A stretch of DNA of 64,000 nt from Hydrogenophaga pseudoflava (GTDB lineage: Bacteria; Pseudomonadota; Gammaproteobacteria; Burkholderiales; Burkholderiaceae_C), in contig NZ_JAVHJP010000009.1 in the NCBI RefSeq assembly GCF_031020795.1, forward strand, positions 62,001 through 126,000, in the 5' to 3' direction. The notes under the pieces were generated by a model. That model was not told where the DNA came from, searched no databases, and worked only from the letters and a program-made list of their open reading frames with translations. Numbering within the stretch: position 1 is the stretch's first letter; each line of letters starts with the position of its first letter. The position numbers and the translations under genes are program-made. Of the stretch, positions 30,199 to 39,136 are shown piece after piece.

Positions 30199-31263
30199 AT
30201 GAAGAGCAAGATCTCCCGCGTGGCCCTGGCCGCGCTGCTGCTGACCGTTGGCGCCGCCCATGCCCAGGACAAGACCCTCCGCCTGATCACCTGGGCCGAC
30301 TACGTGCCCAAGGACGTGATGGAGCAGTTCACCAAGGAGACCGGCATCAAGGTCGAGGTCACGCTCTCGAACAACGAGGAAATGATCTCCAAGCTGCGCG
30401 CCACCGCCGGTGCCGGCTTCGACCTGGCCCAGCCCAGCCAGGACCGCATCGCAGGCCCGCAGGCCGAGTTCGGCATCTACAAGCCGATGGACCTCTCCAA
30501 GATCAAGTCCGAGCAGTTCATTCCCTCGATGCTCGAAGCCACGCGCCTGAACACCACCGTGGGCGGCAAGGTCTACGCCGTGCCGCACATCTGGGGCACC
30601 GACGGTCTCGTGGTCAACACCAAGATCAGCAAGGCCGCCGATTACACCGATCTGTGCGCCGCCGAGAACGCCGGCAAGGTCAGCATGCGCCTGAAGCGCC
30701 CCACGCTGATCGCCTTCGCCTTCGCGTCCGGCAAGAACCCCTTCGCGCTCTACAGCGACGCCAAGGCCTACGGCGCGCTGATGGACGATGTGGGCAAGGC
30801 GCTGACCGAGTGCAAGAAGAACGTGAAATTCTTCTGGGACGGCAAGGACCAGCTGCTGGCCGGCATGCGCTCGGGCGAACTGACCACCGCCATGATGTGG
30901 GACACCGGTGGCTGGGGCCTGAACAAGACCAACCCCGACATCAAGTACGTTGCGCCCAAGTCCGGCGCGCTGGGCTGGGTCGACACCTTCGCCCTGCCGG
31001 CCAAGGGCAAGAACGACGAGGCCGCCTACGCCTGGATCAACTTCAACATGCGCCCCGAGATCGCCGCCAAGGTCGCCACCTCGGCCGGCAACTTCACCGC
31101 CGCCAAGGGCGGCGACGCCGGCATGGACCCGGTGCTCAAGAAGCAGTTCGCCGACAGCTTCCCCGAGGCCGCGCTGAAGAACATCAGGTGGTACCCCGCC
31201 GTGCCCGCCGGCATCGAGGACATCGAAGGCCGCGTGCTCGACCGCATCAAGGCCGCCAAGTAA
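30199..31263 (+). CDS. Polyamine-type ABC transporter periplasmic binding protein
   Basis: A 354-residue periplasmic receptor of the PotD/PotF family. The signal peptide is residues 1-22 (AHA|QDK). The mature start LRLITWADYVPKDVMEQF and the segment VYAVPHIWGTDGLVVN are typical of spermidine/putrescine receptors. The ATPase gene follows 4 bp after the stop, then two permeases, in the order receptor-ATPase-permease-permease. I chose the ATG at 30199 because the upstream in-frame extension has no signal-peptide character and covers the promoter. Confidence 0.92.
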   Translation: MKSKISRVALAALLLTVGAAHAQDKTLRLITWADYVPKDVMEQFTKETGIKVEVTLSNNEEMISKLRATAGAGFDLAQPSQDRIAGPQAEFGIYKPMDLSKIKSEQFIPSMLEATRLNTTVGGKVYAVPHIWGTDGLVVNTKISKAADYTDLCAAENAGKVSMRLKRPTLIAFAFASGKNPFALYSDAKAYGALMDDVGKALTECKKNVKFFWDGKDQLLAGMRSGELTTAMMWDTGGWGLNKTNPDIKYVAPKSGALGWVDTFALPAKGKNDEAAYAWINFNMRPEIAAKVATSAGNFTAAKGGDAGMDPVLKKQFADSFPEAALKNIRWYPAVPAGIEDIEGRVLDRIKAAK

Positions 31264-31267
31264 GCCG

Positions 31268-32401
31268 ATGCCCGCCGCCCCCGCCGTGACCGCGCACGCC
31301 GCGGACCGCGCGGGCGCCTTCGACCTTCAGATCCAGGCCGTCCGCAAGCGCTACGGCGCGTTTGCGGCGGTCGACGACCTGAGCTTCGGCGTCCGTTCCG
31401 GTTCCTTCTTCTCCATCCTCGGTCCCTCGGGCTGCGGCAAGACCACGCTGCTGCGCATGATCGCGGGCTTCATCGCCCCCGACGCGGGCGACATCGTGAT
31501 CAAGGGCCAGTCCATGCACGGCGTGCCGCCCAACCGGCGGCCGGTGAACATGGTGTTCCAGCACCTGGCGCTGTTCCCGATGATGACGGTGGGCGAGAAC
31601 ATCGCCTACGGGCTGGAGCGGCGCGGCGTCCGCAGCGGTGTGGCCAAAGGCAAGGTCACCGACATGCTGCGGCGCGTCGGCCTGCCCGGCAGCGAGGGCA
31701 AGCGCATCGACCAGCTCTCGGGCGGCCAGAAGCAGCGCGTGGCCATCGCGCGATCGCTGGTGCTCGAACCCGCGCTGCTGCTGCTGGACGAGCCGCTGGG
31801 CGCGCTGGACCTCAAGCTGCGCGAGCACATGAAGGTCGAACTCAAGCAGCTGCAGGCCGAAGTCGGCACCACCTTCGTCTACATCACGCACGACCAGAGC
31901 GAAGCCCTGGTCATGTCCGACCAGGTCGCGGTGATGAACCACGGGCGCTTCGAGCAGCTCGGTTCGCCGCAGGACCTGTACTACCAGCCGCAGACGGCCT
32001 TCGTCGCCGGCTTCGTGGGCCACAACAACCGCGTCGAGGGCCAGATCGAAACCCGCAACGGCGACCAGGTGCTGCTGCGCACCGGCGGTGGCCTGGGGCT
32101 GTGGGCGCAGCGCGTGGGCGCGGTGGACCAGGGCCAGACCGCCAGCCTGTTCATCCGGCCCGAAGCCATCGAGATCGGCCGCAGCCCGCGCGAGCTGCCC
32201 GCCGGCGAGCCGGCGTGGAGCGCGACCGTGATGGCCGTGCTGTTCGACGGTGGCAATTCGACCGTGCAGGTGCAGGAAGCGCGCACCGGCACGCCGCTGC
32301 AGATCGCGCTGCCGCTGACCGGCCGCCTGGCCGACCTGCGCGCCGGCGAGACGGTCCATTTTTCCTACCAGCCATCGCAGGCCTGGTGCTTCGCGGCCTG
32401 A
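31268..32401 (+). CDS. Polyamine-type ABC transporter ATP-binding protein (PotA-like)
   Basis: A 377-residue ATPase. It has Walker A GPSGCGKT (residues 52-59), signature LSGGQKQR, Walker [13 protein letters not shown] and switch His in [11 protein letters not shown]-terminal TOBE domain (about 285-370) is typical of polyamine, Fe3+ and maltose importers. It powers import by the two permeases just downstream. It starts 4 bp after the receptor gene and ends 5 bp before the first permease. Confidence 0.94.
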   Translation: MPAAPAVTAHAADRAGAFDLQIQAVRKRYGAFAAVDDLSFGVRSGSFFSILGPSGCGKTTLLRMIAGFIAPDAGDIVIKGQSMHGVPPNRRPVNMVFQHLALFPMMTVGENIAYGLERRGVRSGVAKGKVTDMLRRVGLPGSEGKRIDQLSGGQKQRVAIARSLVLEPALLLLDEPLGALDLKLREHMKVELKQLQAEVGTTFVYITHDQSEALVMSDQVAVMNHGRFEQLGSPQDLYYQPQTAFVAGFVGHNNRVEGQIETRNGDQVLLRTGGGLGLWAQRVGAVDQGQTASLFIRPEAIEIGRSPRELPAGEPAWSATVMAVLFDGGNSTVQVQEARTGTPLQIALPLTGRLADLRAGETVHFSYQPSQAWCFAA

Positions 32402-32406
32402 GCACG

Positions 32407-33276
32407 ATGGACGTCGCCACGCACCGCCGCTGGATGCTGCTCGTCCTGCTCGCGCCGGCCCTGCTCTGGCTGGGCGGGCTGGTGGTGCTGCCGCACGTCG
32501 AGCTGGCCCTGCTGTCGCTGCAGGCGCGCGTGGGCCCGGGCGAGTACGCGCCCAGCCTGGCCCAGTACCGCACCTTCGTCGACGAGCCGCTGTACTGGAA
32601 CACCTTTGTGCGCACCGCGGTGATGTCGGTGCTGGCGACGCTGTGCACGCTGCTGCTGGCCTTTCCCGCCGCCTGGTACATCGCCAAGGTCGCCCAGGGG
32701 CGGCTCAAGATGGTGCTGCTGGTGCTGTGCCTGCTGCCGTTCTGGGTCAGCGAGATGGTGCGCACCCTGGGCTGGCTGATCCTGCTGCGCGAAACCGGCG
32801 TGGTCTCGCGGCTGCTGCAGGCCACGGGGCTGGCGAACCAGCCGGTGGAACTGCTCTACCACGACGCGACCATCCTCGTGGGCCTGGTGTACGCCTCGCT
32901 GCTGTTCATGGTGATCCCGCTGGTCAACAGCCTGGAGAGCCTGGACGACAGCCTGATCGAGGCTGCCTACGACCTGGGCGGCAGCACGGCCAACATCGTG
33001 CGCCGCATCGTCATTCCGCACGCTGCGCCGGGCATCGCCGCCGGCTCCATCGTGGTCTTCATGCTCTGCCTGGGCAACTACCTCACGCCCACGCTGCTGG
33101 GCGGCAAGGACTCGCTCTGGTTCACCGAGCAGATCTACACCCAGTTCATCACCCGCTTCAACTGGAACCAGGGCGCGGCCTTCGGTTTCCTGCTGCTGTT
33201 CCTCTCCAGCCTGCTGGTGTGGGCCGGGTTGAAACTGACGGGTCAGCGGTTTGGCGCCGTGATGAAGGCCAGCTGA
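32407..33276 (+). CDS. ABC transporter permease (PotB-like)
   Basis: A 289-residue inner-membrane protein with about six helices and the EAA loop, here EAAYDLGGSTANIVRRIVIPHAAPG shortened to its core EAAYDLGG near residue 187. This loop docks on the ATPase. It starts 5 bp after the ATPase gene and 1 bp before the second permease, so the set is clearly one operon. The ATG at 32407 starts just before the first helix. Confidence 0.92.
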   Translation: MDVATHRRWMLLVLLAPALLWLGGLVVLPHVELALLSLQARVGPGEYAPSLAQYRTFVDEPLYWNTFVRTAVMSVLATLCTLLLAFPAAWYIAKVAQGRLKMVLLVLCLLPFWVSEMVRTLGWLILLRETGVVSRLLQATGLANQPVELLYHDATILVGLVYASLLFMVIPLVNSLESLDDSLIEAAYDLGGSTANIVRRIVIPHAAPGIAAGSIVVFMLCLGNYLTPTLLGGKDSLWFTEQIYTQFITRFNWNQGAAFGFLLLFLSSLLVWAGLKLTGQRFGAVMKAS

Positions 33277-33277
33277 C

Positions 33278-34147
33278 ATGATTCCGAGCCTGCCCCGCCC
33301 TGCATCCCAACGCTTCGGCCTTGCCGCTTTCGTCGGCGCCTTCTTCATCTTCCTGTTCGTGCCCCTGGTGGTGGTGGCGGTGTTCGCGTTCAACAACGCC
33401 GACTACCCGACGCCCCCGTGGATGGGTTTCACGCTGGACTGGTTCTTTGCCGACAGCGAGCGCCGCACCGGCCTGCTGCACGACGCCGAGCTGCTCAAGG
33501 CCATCGGTGTGAGCGCCTGGGTGGCGCTGTGGGTGACGGTGCTGTCGGTGGTGGTGGGCACCTGCAACGCCTTCCTGCTGGAGCGCTTCGAGTTTCCGGG
33601 CAAAAGCGCGGTGGCGCTGCTTTCCATGGTGCCGCTGGTGATCCCGGGCGTGATCCTGGGCATCTCCATCCTCGCCTTCGCCAGCCGCATCGCCAACTTC
33701 GCCGACGCCACCTGGGGGCTCGAGCTGGAGTTCCTGCGGCCGGGCCTGCCGCTGGTGATCCTTGGCCAGTTCAGCTACATCGTCACCATCGCCACGCTGA
33801 CCATCTCGGCCAGCCTGCGCCGCTTCGACCGCACGCTCGAAGAGGCCGCGCTCAACCTCGGCGCCAGCCCCGCCGCGGTGCTGTGGACCATCACGCTGCC
33901 CTACCTGCGCCCGAGCATGATCGGCGCCGCGGCCATGGCCTTCCTGATGTCGTTCGAGAACTTCAACACCACGCTGATGCTGGTGGGCTCGGACGCGCCA
34001 CTGACCGTGCTGATGTACGGCCGCATGCGCGAGGGCGCGACGCCCGTGCTCAACGCCGTCAGCCTGTTCCTCATGGTGGCCTCGGCGCTTCTGGCGGTGC
34101 TGCTGATGTGGCGCAGCGGCCGCGAGCAGCGCCCCGCATCCGCCTGA
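33278..34147 (+). CDS. ABC transporter permease (PotC-like)
   Basis: A 289-residue inner-membrane protein with about six helices, and the EAA loop EEAALNLGASPAAVLW near residue 188. It pairs with the upstream permease to form the channel of a polyamine-type importer. The C-terminus is polar (WRSGREQRPASA). It ends the operon and is followed by an 8-bp hairpin at 34157-34180. Confidence 0.92.
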   Translation: MIPSLPRPASQRFGLAAFVGAFFIFLFVPLVVVAVFAFNNADYPTPPWMGFTLDWFFADSERRTGLLHDAELLKAIGVSAWVALWVTVLSVVVGTCNAFLLERFEFPGKSAVALLSMVPLVIPGVILGISILAFASRIANFADATWGLELEFLRPGLPLVILGQFSYIVTIATLTISASLRRFDRTLEEAALNLGASPAAVLWTITLPYLRPSMIGAAAMAFLMSFENFNTTLMLVGSDAPLTVLMYGRMREGATPVLNAVSLFLMVASALLAVLLMWRSGREQRPASA

Positions 34148-34156
34148 GACGGGGCG

Positions 34157-34195
34157 GTGACCGCACTCAACAGCGGTCACACAGACGGTCACACA
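34157..34195 (+). terminator. Hairpin and direct repeats after the ABC operon
   Basis: gtgaccgc (34157-34164) pairs perfectly with gcggtcac (34173-34180) around an 8-nt loop. The sequence cggtcacaca occurs twice at 12-bp period (34174-34183, 34186-34195), overlapping the right arm. There is no T-run, so it could be a weak terminator or a binding region. Confidence 0.4.
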
Positions 34196-34248
34196 ATCAC
34201 ACAGCCCATTTAAGGTCGGGCTAATCCGGCATCGCTTCAATACCCATA

Positions 34249-34262
34249 CCAGCACGTGCTGG
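34249..34262. promoter_or_regulatory. Perfect 14-bp palindrome upstream of the PepSY gene
   Basis: ccagcacgtgctgg is fully self-complementary. Outer arms caata (34238-34242) and tattg (34267-34271) extend the symmetry imperfectly. It ends 9 bp before the aaaagga Shine-Dalgarno, so it could be an operator or a 5'-UTR hairpin. Confidence 0.5.
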
Positions 34263-34287
34263 GGTGCTATTGAAAAGGATGTTCCCG

Positions 34288-34545
34288 ATGAAATCGATTG
34301 CTGTCGCCGCCCTCCTGGTCGCCGTTTCCGGTGTTGCTCTGGCCGGTCCCAAGTGCGAACAACCCAAGGAAAAGTGGATGCCCGAAGCCCAGTTCAAGAA
34401 GGGCCTGGAAGAGAAGGGCTACCAGATCAAGACCTTCAAGGTCTCCAAGGGTGAGTGCTACGAAATCTATGGCTTCGACAAGGCCGGCAAGAAGGTCGAG
34501 ATCTACTTCGACCCCGTGACCGCCGCCGTGCTCGAAACCAAGTGA
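34288..34545 (+). CDS. Small secreted PepSY-domain protein
   Basis: An 85-residue protein with a cleavable signal peptide (residues 1-19, VALA|GP). The mature part of about 65 residues has the PepSY-like pattern MPEAQFKKGLEEKGYQIKTF then YEIYGFDKAGKKVEIYFDPVTAAVLE. PepSY proteins are periplasmic, often next to cytochrome b561 or two-component genes. Here a cytochrome b561 gene starts 13 bp downstream. The ATG at 34288 has a well-placed aaaagga Shine-Dalgarno; earlier ATGs at 34264 or 34279 would lengthen the n-region. Confidence 0.85.
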   Translation: MKSIAVAALLVAVSGVALAGPKCEQPKEKWMPEAQFKKGLEEKGYQIKTFKVSKGECYEIYGFDKAGKKVEIYFDPVTAAVLETK

Positions 34546-34558
34546 TCGCTGCGGCGCG

Positions 34559-35098
34559 ATGAAGACCCCTGCGCTCTCCGAGCCCAGCCGCCCGGTCTGG
34601 GACCTGTTTGTCCGAGTCTTTCACTGGACGCTGGTCGGCACGGTGCTGCTCAACCAGTTCGTGCTCGAAGAGGGCGAAACGCTCCACGAGTGGGCCGGCT
34701 ACCTGGCCGCCGCGCTCGTGGTGGCGCGCATCGTCTGGGGCTTCATCGGTTCGCGCCATGCGCGCTTCGCCGACTTTTTCCCGACGCCTGCGCGCCTGCT
34801 GCGGCATGTCCGCGCCATGCGTTCGGGACACCCGGAGCACCACTGGGGCCACAACCCGCTGGGCGCCCTGATGATGTTCCTGCTCATGGGCCTGGTGCTG
34901 GCCCTGGGCGTCACCGGCTGGATGCAGGGGCTGGACGCTTTCTGGGCCGAGGAGTGGCTGCAGGATCTGCACGAGCTGCTGGCCCACGCCCTGCTGCTGT
35001 CGGCCGGCGTGCACGCCGCCTCGGCCATCGTGATGGGGCGCGTCGAACGCACGCGGCTGGTCAAGGCCATGGTGACGGGTGTGAAAGAACGTTATTGA
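34559..35098 (+). CDS. Cytochrome b561 family protein
   Basis: A 179-residue inner-membrane protein with four predicted helices. Candidate heme-ligand histidines are His22 (RVFHWTL), His43 (LHEWAG), and those in the HHWGHNPLG and [10 protein letters not shown] segments. This pattern fits the Ni/Fe-hydrogenase-type b561 domain, which passes electrons between quinones and periplasmic partners. It starts 13 bp after the PepSY gene, and such pairs are common in beta-proteobacteria. The electron partner is unknown. Confidence 0.87.
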   Translation: MKTPALSEPSRPVWDLFVRVFHWTLVGTVLLNQFVLEEGETLHEWAGYLAAALVVARIVWGFIGSRHARFADFFPTPARLLRHVRAMRSGHPEHHWGHNPLGALMMFLLMGLVLALGVTGWMQGLDAFWAEEWLQDLHELLAHALLLSAGVHAASAIVMGRVERTRLVKAMVTGVKERY

Positions 35099-35127
35099 AG
35101 GCCGCGCGTGGCACACTGCCACGCACC

Positions 35128-35529
35128 ATGCTGCGCATCGATCCTTCCGAAGTGGAGTTCACCGCCATCCGCGCGCAAGGTGCGGGCGGGCAGAACGTCA
35201 ACAAGGTCTCCAACGCCGTGCACCTGCGCTTCGACGTGGCCGCTTCGTCGCTGCCCGAAGCGGTGAAGGCGCGGCTGCTGGCGCACGGCGACCAGCGCAT
35301 CAGCGAGCAGGGCGTGATCGTCATCAAGGCCCAGACCAGCCGCAGCCTGGAGCAGAACAAGGCCGACGCGCTGGCACGGCTGCAGGCGCTGGTGAACGCC
35401 GCCGCCCATGTGCCCAAGGCGCGCAAGGCCACACGGCCCACGCTGGCCTCCAAGCAGCGCCGCCTGGCGGGCAAGGCCAGCCGGTCCCAGATCAAGCAGG
35501 GGCGCGGCCGGGTGAGCGGTTCTGAGTGA
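35128..35529 (+). CDS. arfB: Alternative ribosome-rescue factor / peptidyl-tRNA hydrolase ArfB
   Basis: A 133-residue protein with the release-factor GGQ motif at residues 20-22 ([18 protein letters not shown]). A basic Lys/Arg-rich tail follows ([21 protein letters not shown]) that in the family enters the empty mRNA channel of stalled ribosomes. ArfB releases peptides from ribosomes lacking a stop codon. Length matches the E. coli protein (140). I chose the ATG at 35128 as it begins the conserved domain. It is 29 bp after the b561 gene. Confidence 0.93.
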   Translation: MLRIDPSEVEFTAIRAQGAGGQNVNKVSNAVHLRFDVAASSLPEAVKARLLAHGDQRISEQGVIVIKAQTSRSLEQNKADALARLQALVNAAAHVPKARKATRPTLASKQRRLAGKASRSQIKQGRGRVSGSE

Positions 35530-35535
35530 ATCGGC

Positions 35536-35569
35536 GCGCTTAAGGTGTTTTTAGGATGTTCTTAAGCGC
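35536..35569. promoter_or_regulatory. Perfect 9-bp inverted repeat between arfB and the hemerythrin-like gene
   Basis: gcgcttaag (35536-35544) and cttaagcgc (35561-35569) are exact inverse complements around a 16-nt T-rich spacer. It starts 6 bp after the arfB stop and lies 115 bp before the hemerythrin-like ATG. It could be an arfB terminator or an operator. Confidence 0.45.
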
Positions 35570-35683
35570 TATTTAGCAGCGCGCCCGGACACCGATTCCT
35601 AGACTTTCTTCCCATGGCAGGCAACGCATGGGGCGCTGTCGCCAGACAGCAAAAGCGGACCCGCTCCGCACGAGGAAGTCTTC

Positions 35684-36427
35684 ATGAAAATCACCCAACA
35701 GGAAATGAAACAGCTGGCCGAGGCCAGCCAGGCCGCCGGTCGCGAGGACCTGTACGCCGGCATCCACAAGGCGCTGCGCGCCGTCATGGCCGAGTGCCTG
35801 CTGGCGGTCGGCCGCGCCGATCCGACCGACCGGCAGGACGTGACCGACGCCGGGGCCCGTGTCTGCGCGCTGATGGACCTGTGCGTGTCCCACGTGCACC
35901 ACGAGAACAACTTCGTGCACCCCGCCATCGAGGCGCGCACGCCCGGCCTGAGCGCCGACGTGGCACACGAGCACCTGGGCCACCTGGAGCAGATCGCCCG
36001 TCTGCGGGCGGCGGCGCGGCAACTGGACACGCTGGACGGCACGGCACTGGCGGGTGCCCTGCACACGCTGTACCTGGACCTTTCGCTCTTTGTGGCCGAG
36101 AACCTGCGGCACATGCATGTGGAGGAAACCGAGCACAACGCCGCACTGTGGTGCGCCTACACCGACGAGGAGCTGCGCGCGATCCATGGCGCGCTGGTGG
36201 CGACCATCCCGCCGGGCGAGATGATGCTGGTGATGCGCTGGATGCTGCCGCAGATGAACGCGCCCGAGCGGCTGGCGGTGCTGGGCGGCATGCGCCAGGA
36301 GGCGCCGGAGCCGGTGTTCCGTGCGGTGCTCGATGTCGTGCAGCCGTATCTGGCGGCGCGCGACTGGGCCAAGCTGACCCGGGGTCTGGGCCTGCCGGCC
36401 GTGCCGGGGCTGGTGGACGCGGGCTGA
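35684..36427 (+). CDS. Hemerythrin-like (HHE) domain protein
   Basis: A 247-residue cytosolic protein. The N-terminal half is a four-helix hemerythrin-like domain with candidate di-iron ligands His70, His73-Glu74, His79, His97, His100, His142/His144, Glu147 and His150. The C-terminal about 80 residues are helical and unassigned. Hemerythrins bind O2, NO or iron. The gene converges, 15 bp apart, on a PPOX-GAF fusion gene. The ligand set is shifted from the classical spacing, so a true di-iron site should be tested. Confidence 0.75.
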   Translation: MKITQQEMKQLAEASQAAGREDLYAGIHKALRAVMAECLLAVGRADPTDRQDVTDAGARVCALMDLCVSHVHHENNFVHPAIEARTPGLSADVAHEHLGHLEQIARLRAAARQLDTLDGTALAGALHTLYLDLSLFVAENLRHMHVEETEHNAALWCAYTDEELRAIHGALVATIPPGEMMLVMRWMLPQMNAPERLAVLGGMRQEAPEPVFRAVLDVVQPYLAARDWAKLTRGLGLPAVPGLVDAG

Positions 36428-36442
36428 GCCGCCGGCCGATCT

Positions 36443-37798
36443 TCAGGCCTGCACGGCCTGCAGGTCGACCGCGGCGCCGACCTGCAGGCGGAAGCGCCCG
36501 CGGCCGGTCTTCTCGATGCGCAGCGCCGGACACTGCTCCTGCAGGCGGCGCGCGAGCAGCAGCAGCCGCGCCTCCAGGTTGTCCACCACGTCGGGCAGAC
36601 CCAGCCCGGGGTCGAGCCGCAGCTCGCGGTTGCAGAACTCCTGGCGGCCCTCGCGGCGGTGCACCTGCAGCAGCTTCCAGAGGATGGCGCCGGCCACACC
36701 CTTGATGAGGTAGGTGTTGTTGATGAAGACGCTGTGGTTGGCCGGGTAGTAGCGCACCTGCAGGGCGGGGCCCCGCGGGGGCGCCGCCGCTGGCGCGGGG
36801 TCGCCGCCCCCGGGGTGATCACCCAGCTCCGGCGTTTCCTGCAGCCGGTCGATGGCCGCGGCCAGCTGGCCCGCCAGCGTGACCAGCAGGTCTTCGTCCT
36901 CGAAGCCGAAGCGCAGGTCCTGCGGGCTCTCGACGAACAGCACGCCCAGCACCCGGTCGCCCGCGCGCAGCGGCACCGCCAGCTGGCTGTGGGGCTCGGG
37001 CAGTCCGGGGTAGGGGATCTCGGTCATGTCGGCCGGCGCCAGGCCCCGGTCCTGCAGGCCGCTGCGCACCGCCTGGCTGTAGAGGTAGGCGCTGGTCATG
37101 TGCATGATGCGCACCGGCGTGCCTTCGCGGGCGGCCACGCCGATCACGCCGTCGCCCAGCGCAATCTCGGAGCCCACGCCCGAGGTGGCGTAGCCGTGGC
37201 TGGCCACGGTGTAGAGGCGCAGCGTGACGGGGTCGGCGATCAGGACCATCGCATGGGCGATGTCCATGTCGTGTTCCAGCGTCTGCAGCGTGGCCTCCAG
37301 CGCCTCGTCCAGCGTGGTGGCGCGGGCCAGCCGCTCGCTGCCGCGGCGCAGCGCGCCCAGCAGGCTGCAGCGCGGCGCGCTGCCGGGCAGCGGCTCGCCG
37401 GCCACCCGTTCGGTGTCGAGCACCTCGTAGATGTCGGAGCCGCGCAGCACGAAGACGCTGGCCATGCCGCTGTGCGAGGCGATGCCGGCGAGCTGGGCCT
37501 TCATGCTCTCGAACACCGGGCCGCCGGTTTCGGTGCGCAGGTAGCGCAGGTGCAGCCGGTAGAACTGCGCCGTCACCGGGTGCAGCAGCAACACCGTGGC
37601 CAGCGGGTGCTCCAGGATGTTGCGGCGCGTCTTGTTGAAGAACTGGAAGGACAGCGCCACATGCCGCTCGTCCACATGGAACACCTGCGAGATGTAGGCC
37701 ACGTTGGGCGTGCCGTCGGCCGCCGTGGTGGCCATGATGGCCGGGATGGCCCCTTCGAAGCAGGGCCGCACCTCGCCCAGCGTGACCGGGCTGTTCAT
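36443..37798 (-). CDS. PPOX (FMN-barrel)-GAF-winged-helix fusion protein
   Basis: A 451-residue cytosolic fusion. Residues 1-150 match the pyridoxamine 5'-phosphate oxidase-like split barrel (IPAIMATTAADGTPNVAYIS, then NKTRRNILEHPLATVLL), which usually binds FMN, F420 or heme. Residues about 155-335 form a GAF domain (DEALEATLQTLEHDMDIAHA, then VPLRAGDRVLGVLFV). After a Pro/Gly linker, about 355-440 resemble an OmpR-type winged helix (NLEARLLLLARRLQ, EKTGRGRFRLQV). This suggests a redox- or ligand-sensing DNA-binding protein. It overlaps the upstream gene by 4 bp (ATGA). Targets are unknown. Confidence 0.75.
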   Translation of the reverse strand: MNSPVTLGEVRPCFEGAIPAIMATTAADGTPNVAYISQVFHVDERHVALSFQFFNKTRRNILEHPLATVLLLHPVTAQFYRLHLRYLRTETGGPVFESMKAQLAGIASHSGMASVFVLRGSDIYEVLDTERVAGEPLPGSAPRCSLLGALRRGSERLARATTLDEALEATLQTLEHDMDIAHAMVLIADPVTLRLYTVASHGYATSGVGSEIALGDGVIGVAAREGTPVRIMHMTSAYLYSQAVRSGLQDRGLAPADMTEIPYPGLPEPHSQLAVPLRAGDRVLGVLFVESPQDLRFGFEDEDLLVTLAGQLAAAIDRLQETPELGDHPGGGDPAPAAAPPRGPALQVRYYPANHSVFINNTYLIKGVAGAILWKLLQVHRREGRQEFCNRELRLDPGLGLPDVVDNLEARLLLLARRLQEQCPALRIEKTGRGRFRLQVGAAVDLQAVQA

Positions 37799-38295
37799 GC
37801 CGGCCCCTGGAGCGGCTGCCCCGCCCGGGGGCCCGGGGTCTGGTCGAAGGCCTGTTCCGGCGCGAAGCTGACGGCGCTCAGGTCCTCCAGCCGGTGGGCC
37901 AGCATGGCGGCGGCGAAGTCGGGGGCGAAGCCGATGCGGCCCAGCTCGCCCTGCATGGCCTGCAGGTAGCGCTGCAGGGCGGGCACGTCGTCGGGCGTGA
38001 CCTCGCGCAGGCGCGCGCGACTGGATTTGAGTTGCACCGTCCGGTGGCTGTGGGGTTCGCTGAACACCACCGCGACCCGACCGCTGCGGGCCACGTCGCG
38101 CAGCAGCTGCGCCGACTGCTGGCGGTTGAGAAACACCGTGATCTGCTCGCCCTGCGGTGCCACCTGGCTGCCCACCGCGCGCATCAGGCTGGGGGTGAGG
38201 TCGGCCCCGCAGGAACTCACGATGACCGAGACGCCGCGCGCCATCATGGCCAGCAGTTCAGGGGGCAGCAGCGGGGGGGTGCCTGGGGTTTCCAA
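37795..38295 (-). CDS. PPOX-like split-barrel protein, TTG start
   Basis: A 166-residue protein that looks like a small FMN-binding split barrel: LPPELLAMMARGVSVIVSSC, then TPSLMRAVGSQV, then VAVVFSEPHSHRTVQLKS. It shares ATGA with the PPOX-GAF gene downstream, so the two are probably co-translated and may form a complex. The only start that keeps the conserved LPPELL segment is TTG at 38295; the ATG pair at 38242-38247 would cut it. It has no signal peptide. Function unknown. Confidence 0.65.
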   Translation of the reverse strand: METPGTPPLLPPELLAMMARGVSVIVSSCGADLTPSLMRAVGSQVAPQGEQITVFLNRQQSAQLLRDVARSGRVAVVFSEPHSHRTVQLKSSRARLREVTPDDVPALQRYLQAMQGELGRIGFAPDFAAAMLAHRLEDLSAVSFAPEQAFDQTPGPRAGQPLQGPA

Positions 38296-38383
38296 GGGGT
38301 GCAGCGCCGGTGTCGGGAAAACCGTGGGTGGGAGCCGCTGATGATAGTGAGCCGTCCGCAGACGGCCAAGGCCGGTGCGGGGG

Positions 38384-38866
38384 TCAGCGCGCCTTGAACA
38401 CCGACAGGTCGGTGTGCACCGCCTCCAGCGCGAAGCGCTGGCCCGCCCGGTGGTCCTCGATGCAGCGCAGCACCAGCGGGCTGCGGTGGCGGTCCGTGCT
38501 GGCGCGCACCTCGTCGGGCGTCATCCACAGGGAGCGCACGATGCCGGTGTCGAGCGGGCGTTGCGCATCGAAGTCGCCCAGGTCGCCGCAGTACGCAAAG
38601 CGCAGGTAAGTGATGTCTTCGCCCGTGCGCTCGCGCTGGAAGCGCGAGAGGTAGATGCCGACCAGGGCGGTGGGCCGGAAGACAAAGGCGGTCTCCTCCA
38701 GCGCCTCGCGCGCCACGCCCTGTTCGGGGCTCTCGCCGGGGTCCAGGTGACCGGCCGGGTTGTTCAGGCGAAGGCCTTCGGGCGTCTCTTCCTCCACCAG
38801 CAGGTAGCGGCCCTCGCGCTCGATGATCGCGGCCACGGTGACGCTGGGTTTCCATCGGGTGTTCAT
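38384..38866 (-). CDS. NUDIX hydrolase (NudJ-like)
   Basis: A 160-residue cytosolic pyrophosphohydrolase. The NUDIX box is complete as GHLDPGESPEQGVAREALEE (residues about 39-58), with the metal-binding Glu residues in REALEET. The N-terminus SVTVAAIIEREGRYLLVEE and the later TYLRFAYCGDL resemble NudJ, which acts on thiamine pyrophosphate precursors and nucleoside diphosphates. The real substrate is not clear. It is 88 bp upstream of the PPOX-like gene on the same strand and divergent from a secreted-protein gene. Confidence 0.88.
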   Translation of the reverse strand: MNTRWKPSVTVAAIIEREGRYLLVEEETPEGLRLNNPAGHLDPGESPEQGVAREALEETAFVFRPTALVGIYLSRFQRERTGEDITYLRFAYCGDLGDFDAQRPLDTGIVRSLWMTPDEVRASTDRHRSPLVLRCIEDHRAGQRFALEAVHTDLSVFKAR

Positions 38867-38979
38867 GGCCGCATTATCCCGACCGACCGTTCGGGTGTTC
38901 CTTTCAACGGGACCTTCTGCCGCATCATGAAATGCCCGGCGGGCTCGGGCACCTGCGCGACCCGGGCGCTTGGTACAAA

Positions 38980-38996
38980 CCCTTGTGCGACAAGGG
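38980..38996. other. Small hairpin in the 270-bp NUDIX/secreted-protein divergent region
   Basis: cccttgt and acaaggg (7 bp) close a 3-nt loop. The divergent region 38867-39136 holds no other gene that I can support. This hairpin may belong to the leader of the secreted-protein gene. Confidence 0.3.
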
Positions 38997-39136
38997 CTTG
39001 CCGGCGGCGAAGACCCGAAACGCGTCGGTTAAGCTGGCGCGCTGCCGGACGTGCCCAGGGACGGGCGCTGGCGCCGACCAGGGACGGCGCGTGATCGGCA
39101 CGACGAACAACACACCGGGCGGAGGGCCTGGCACAC

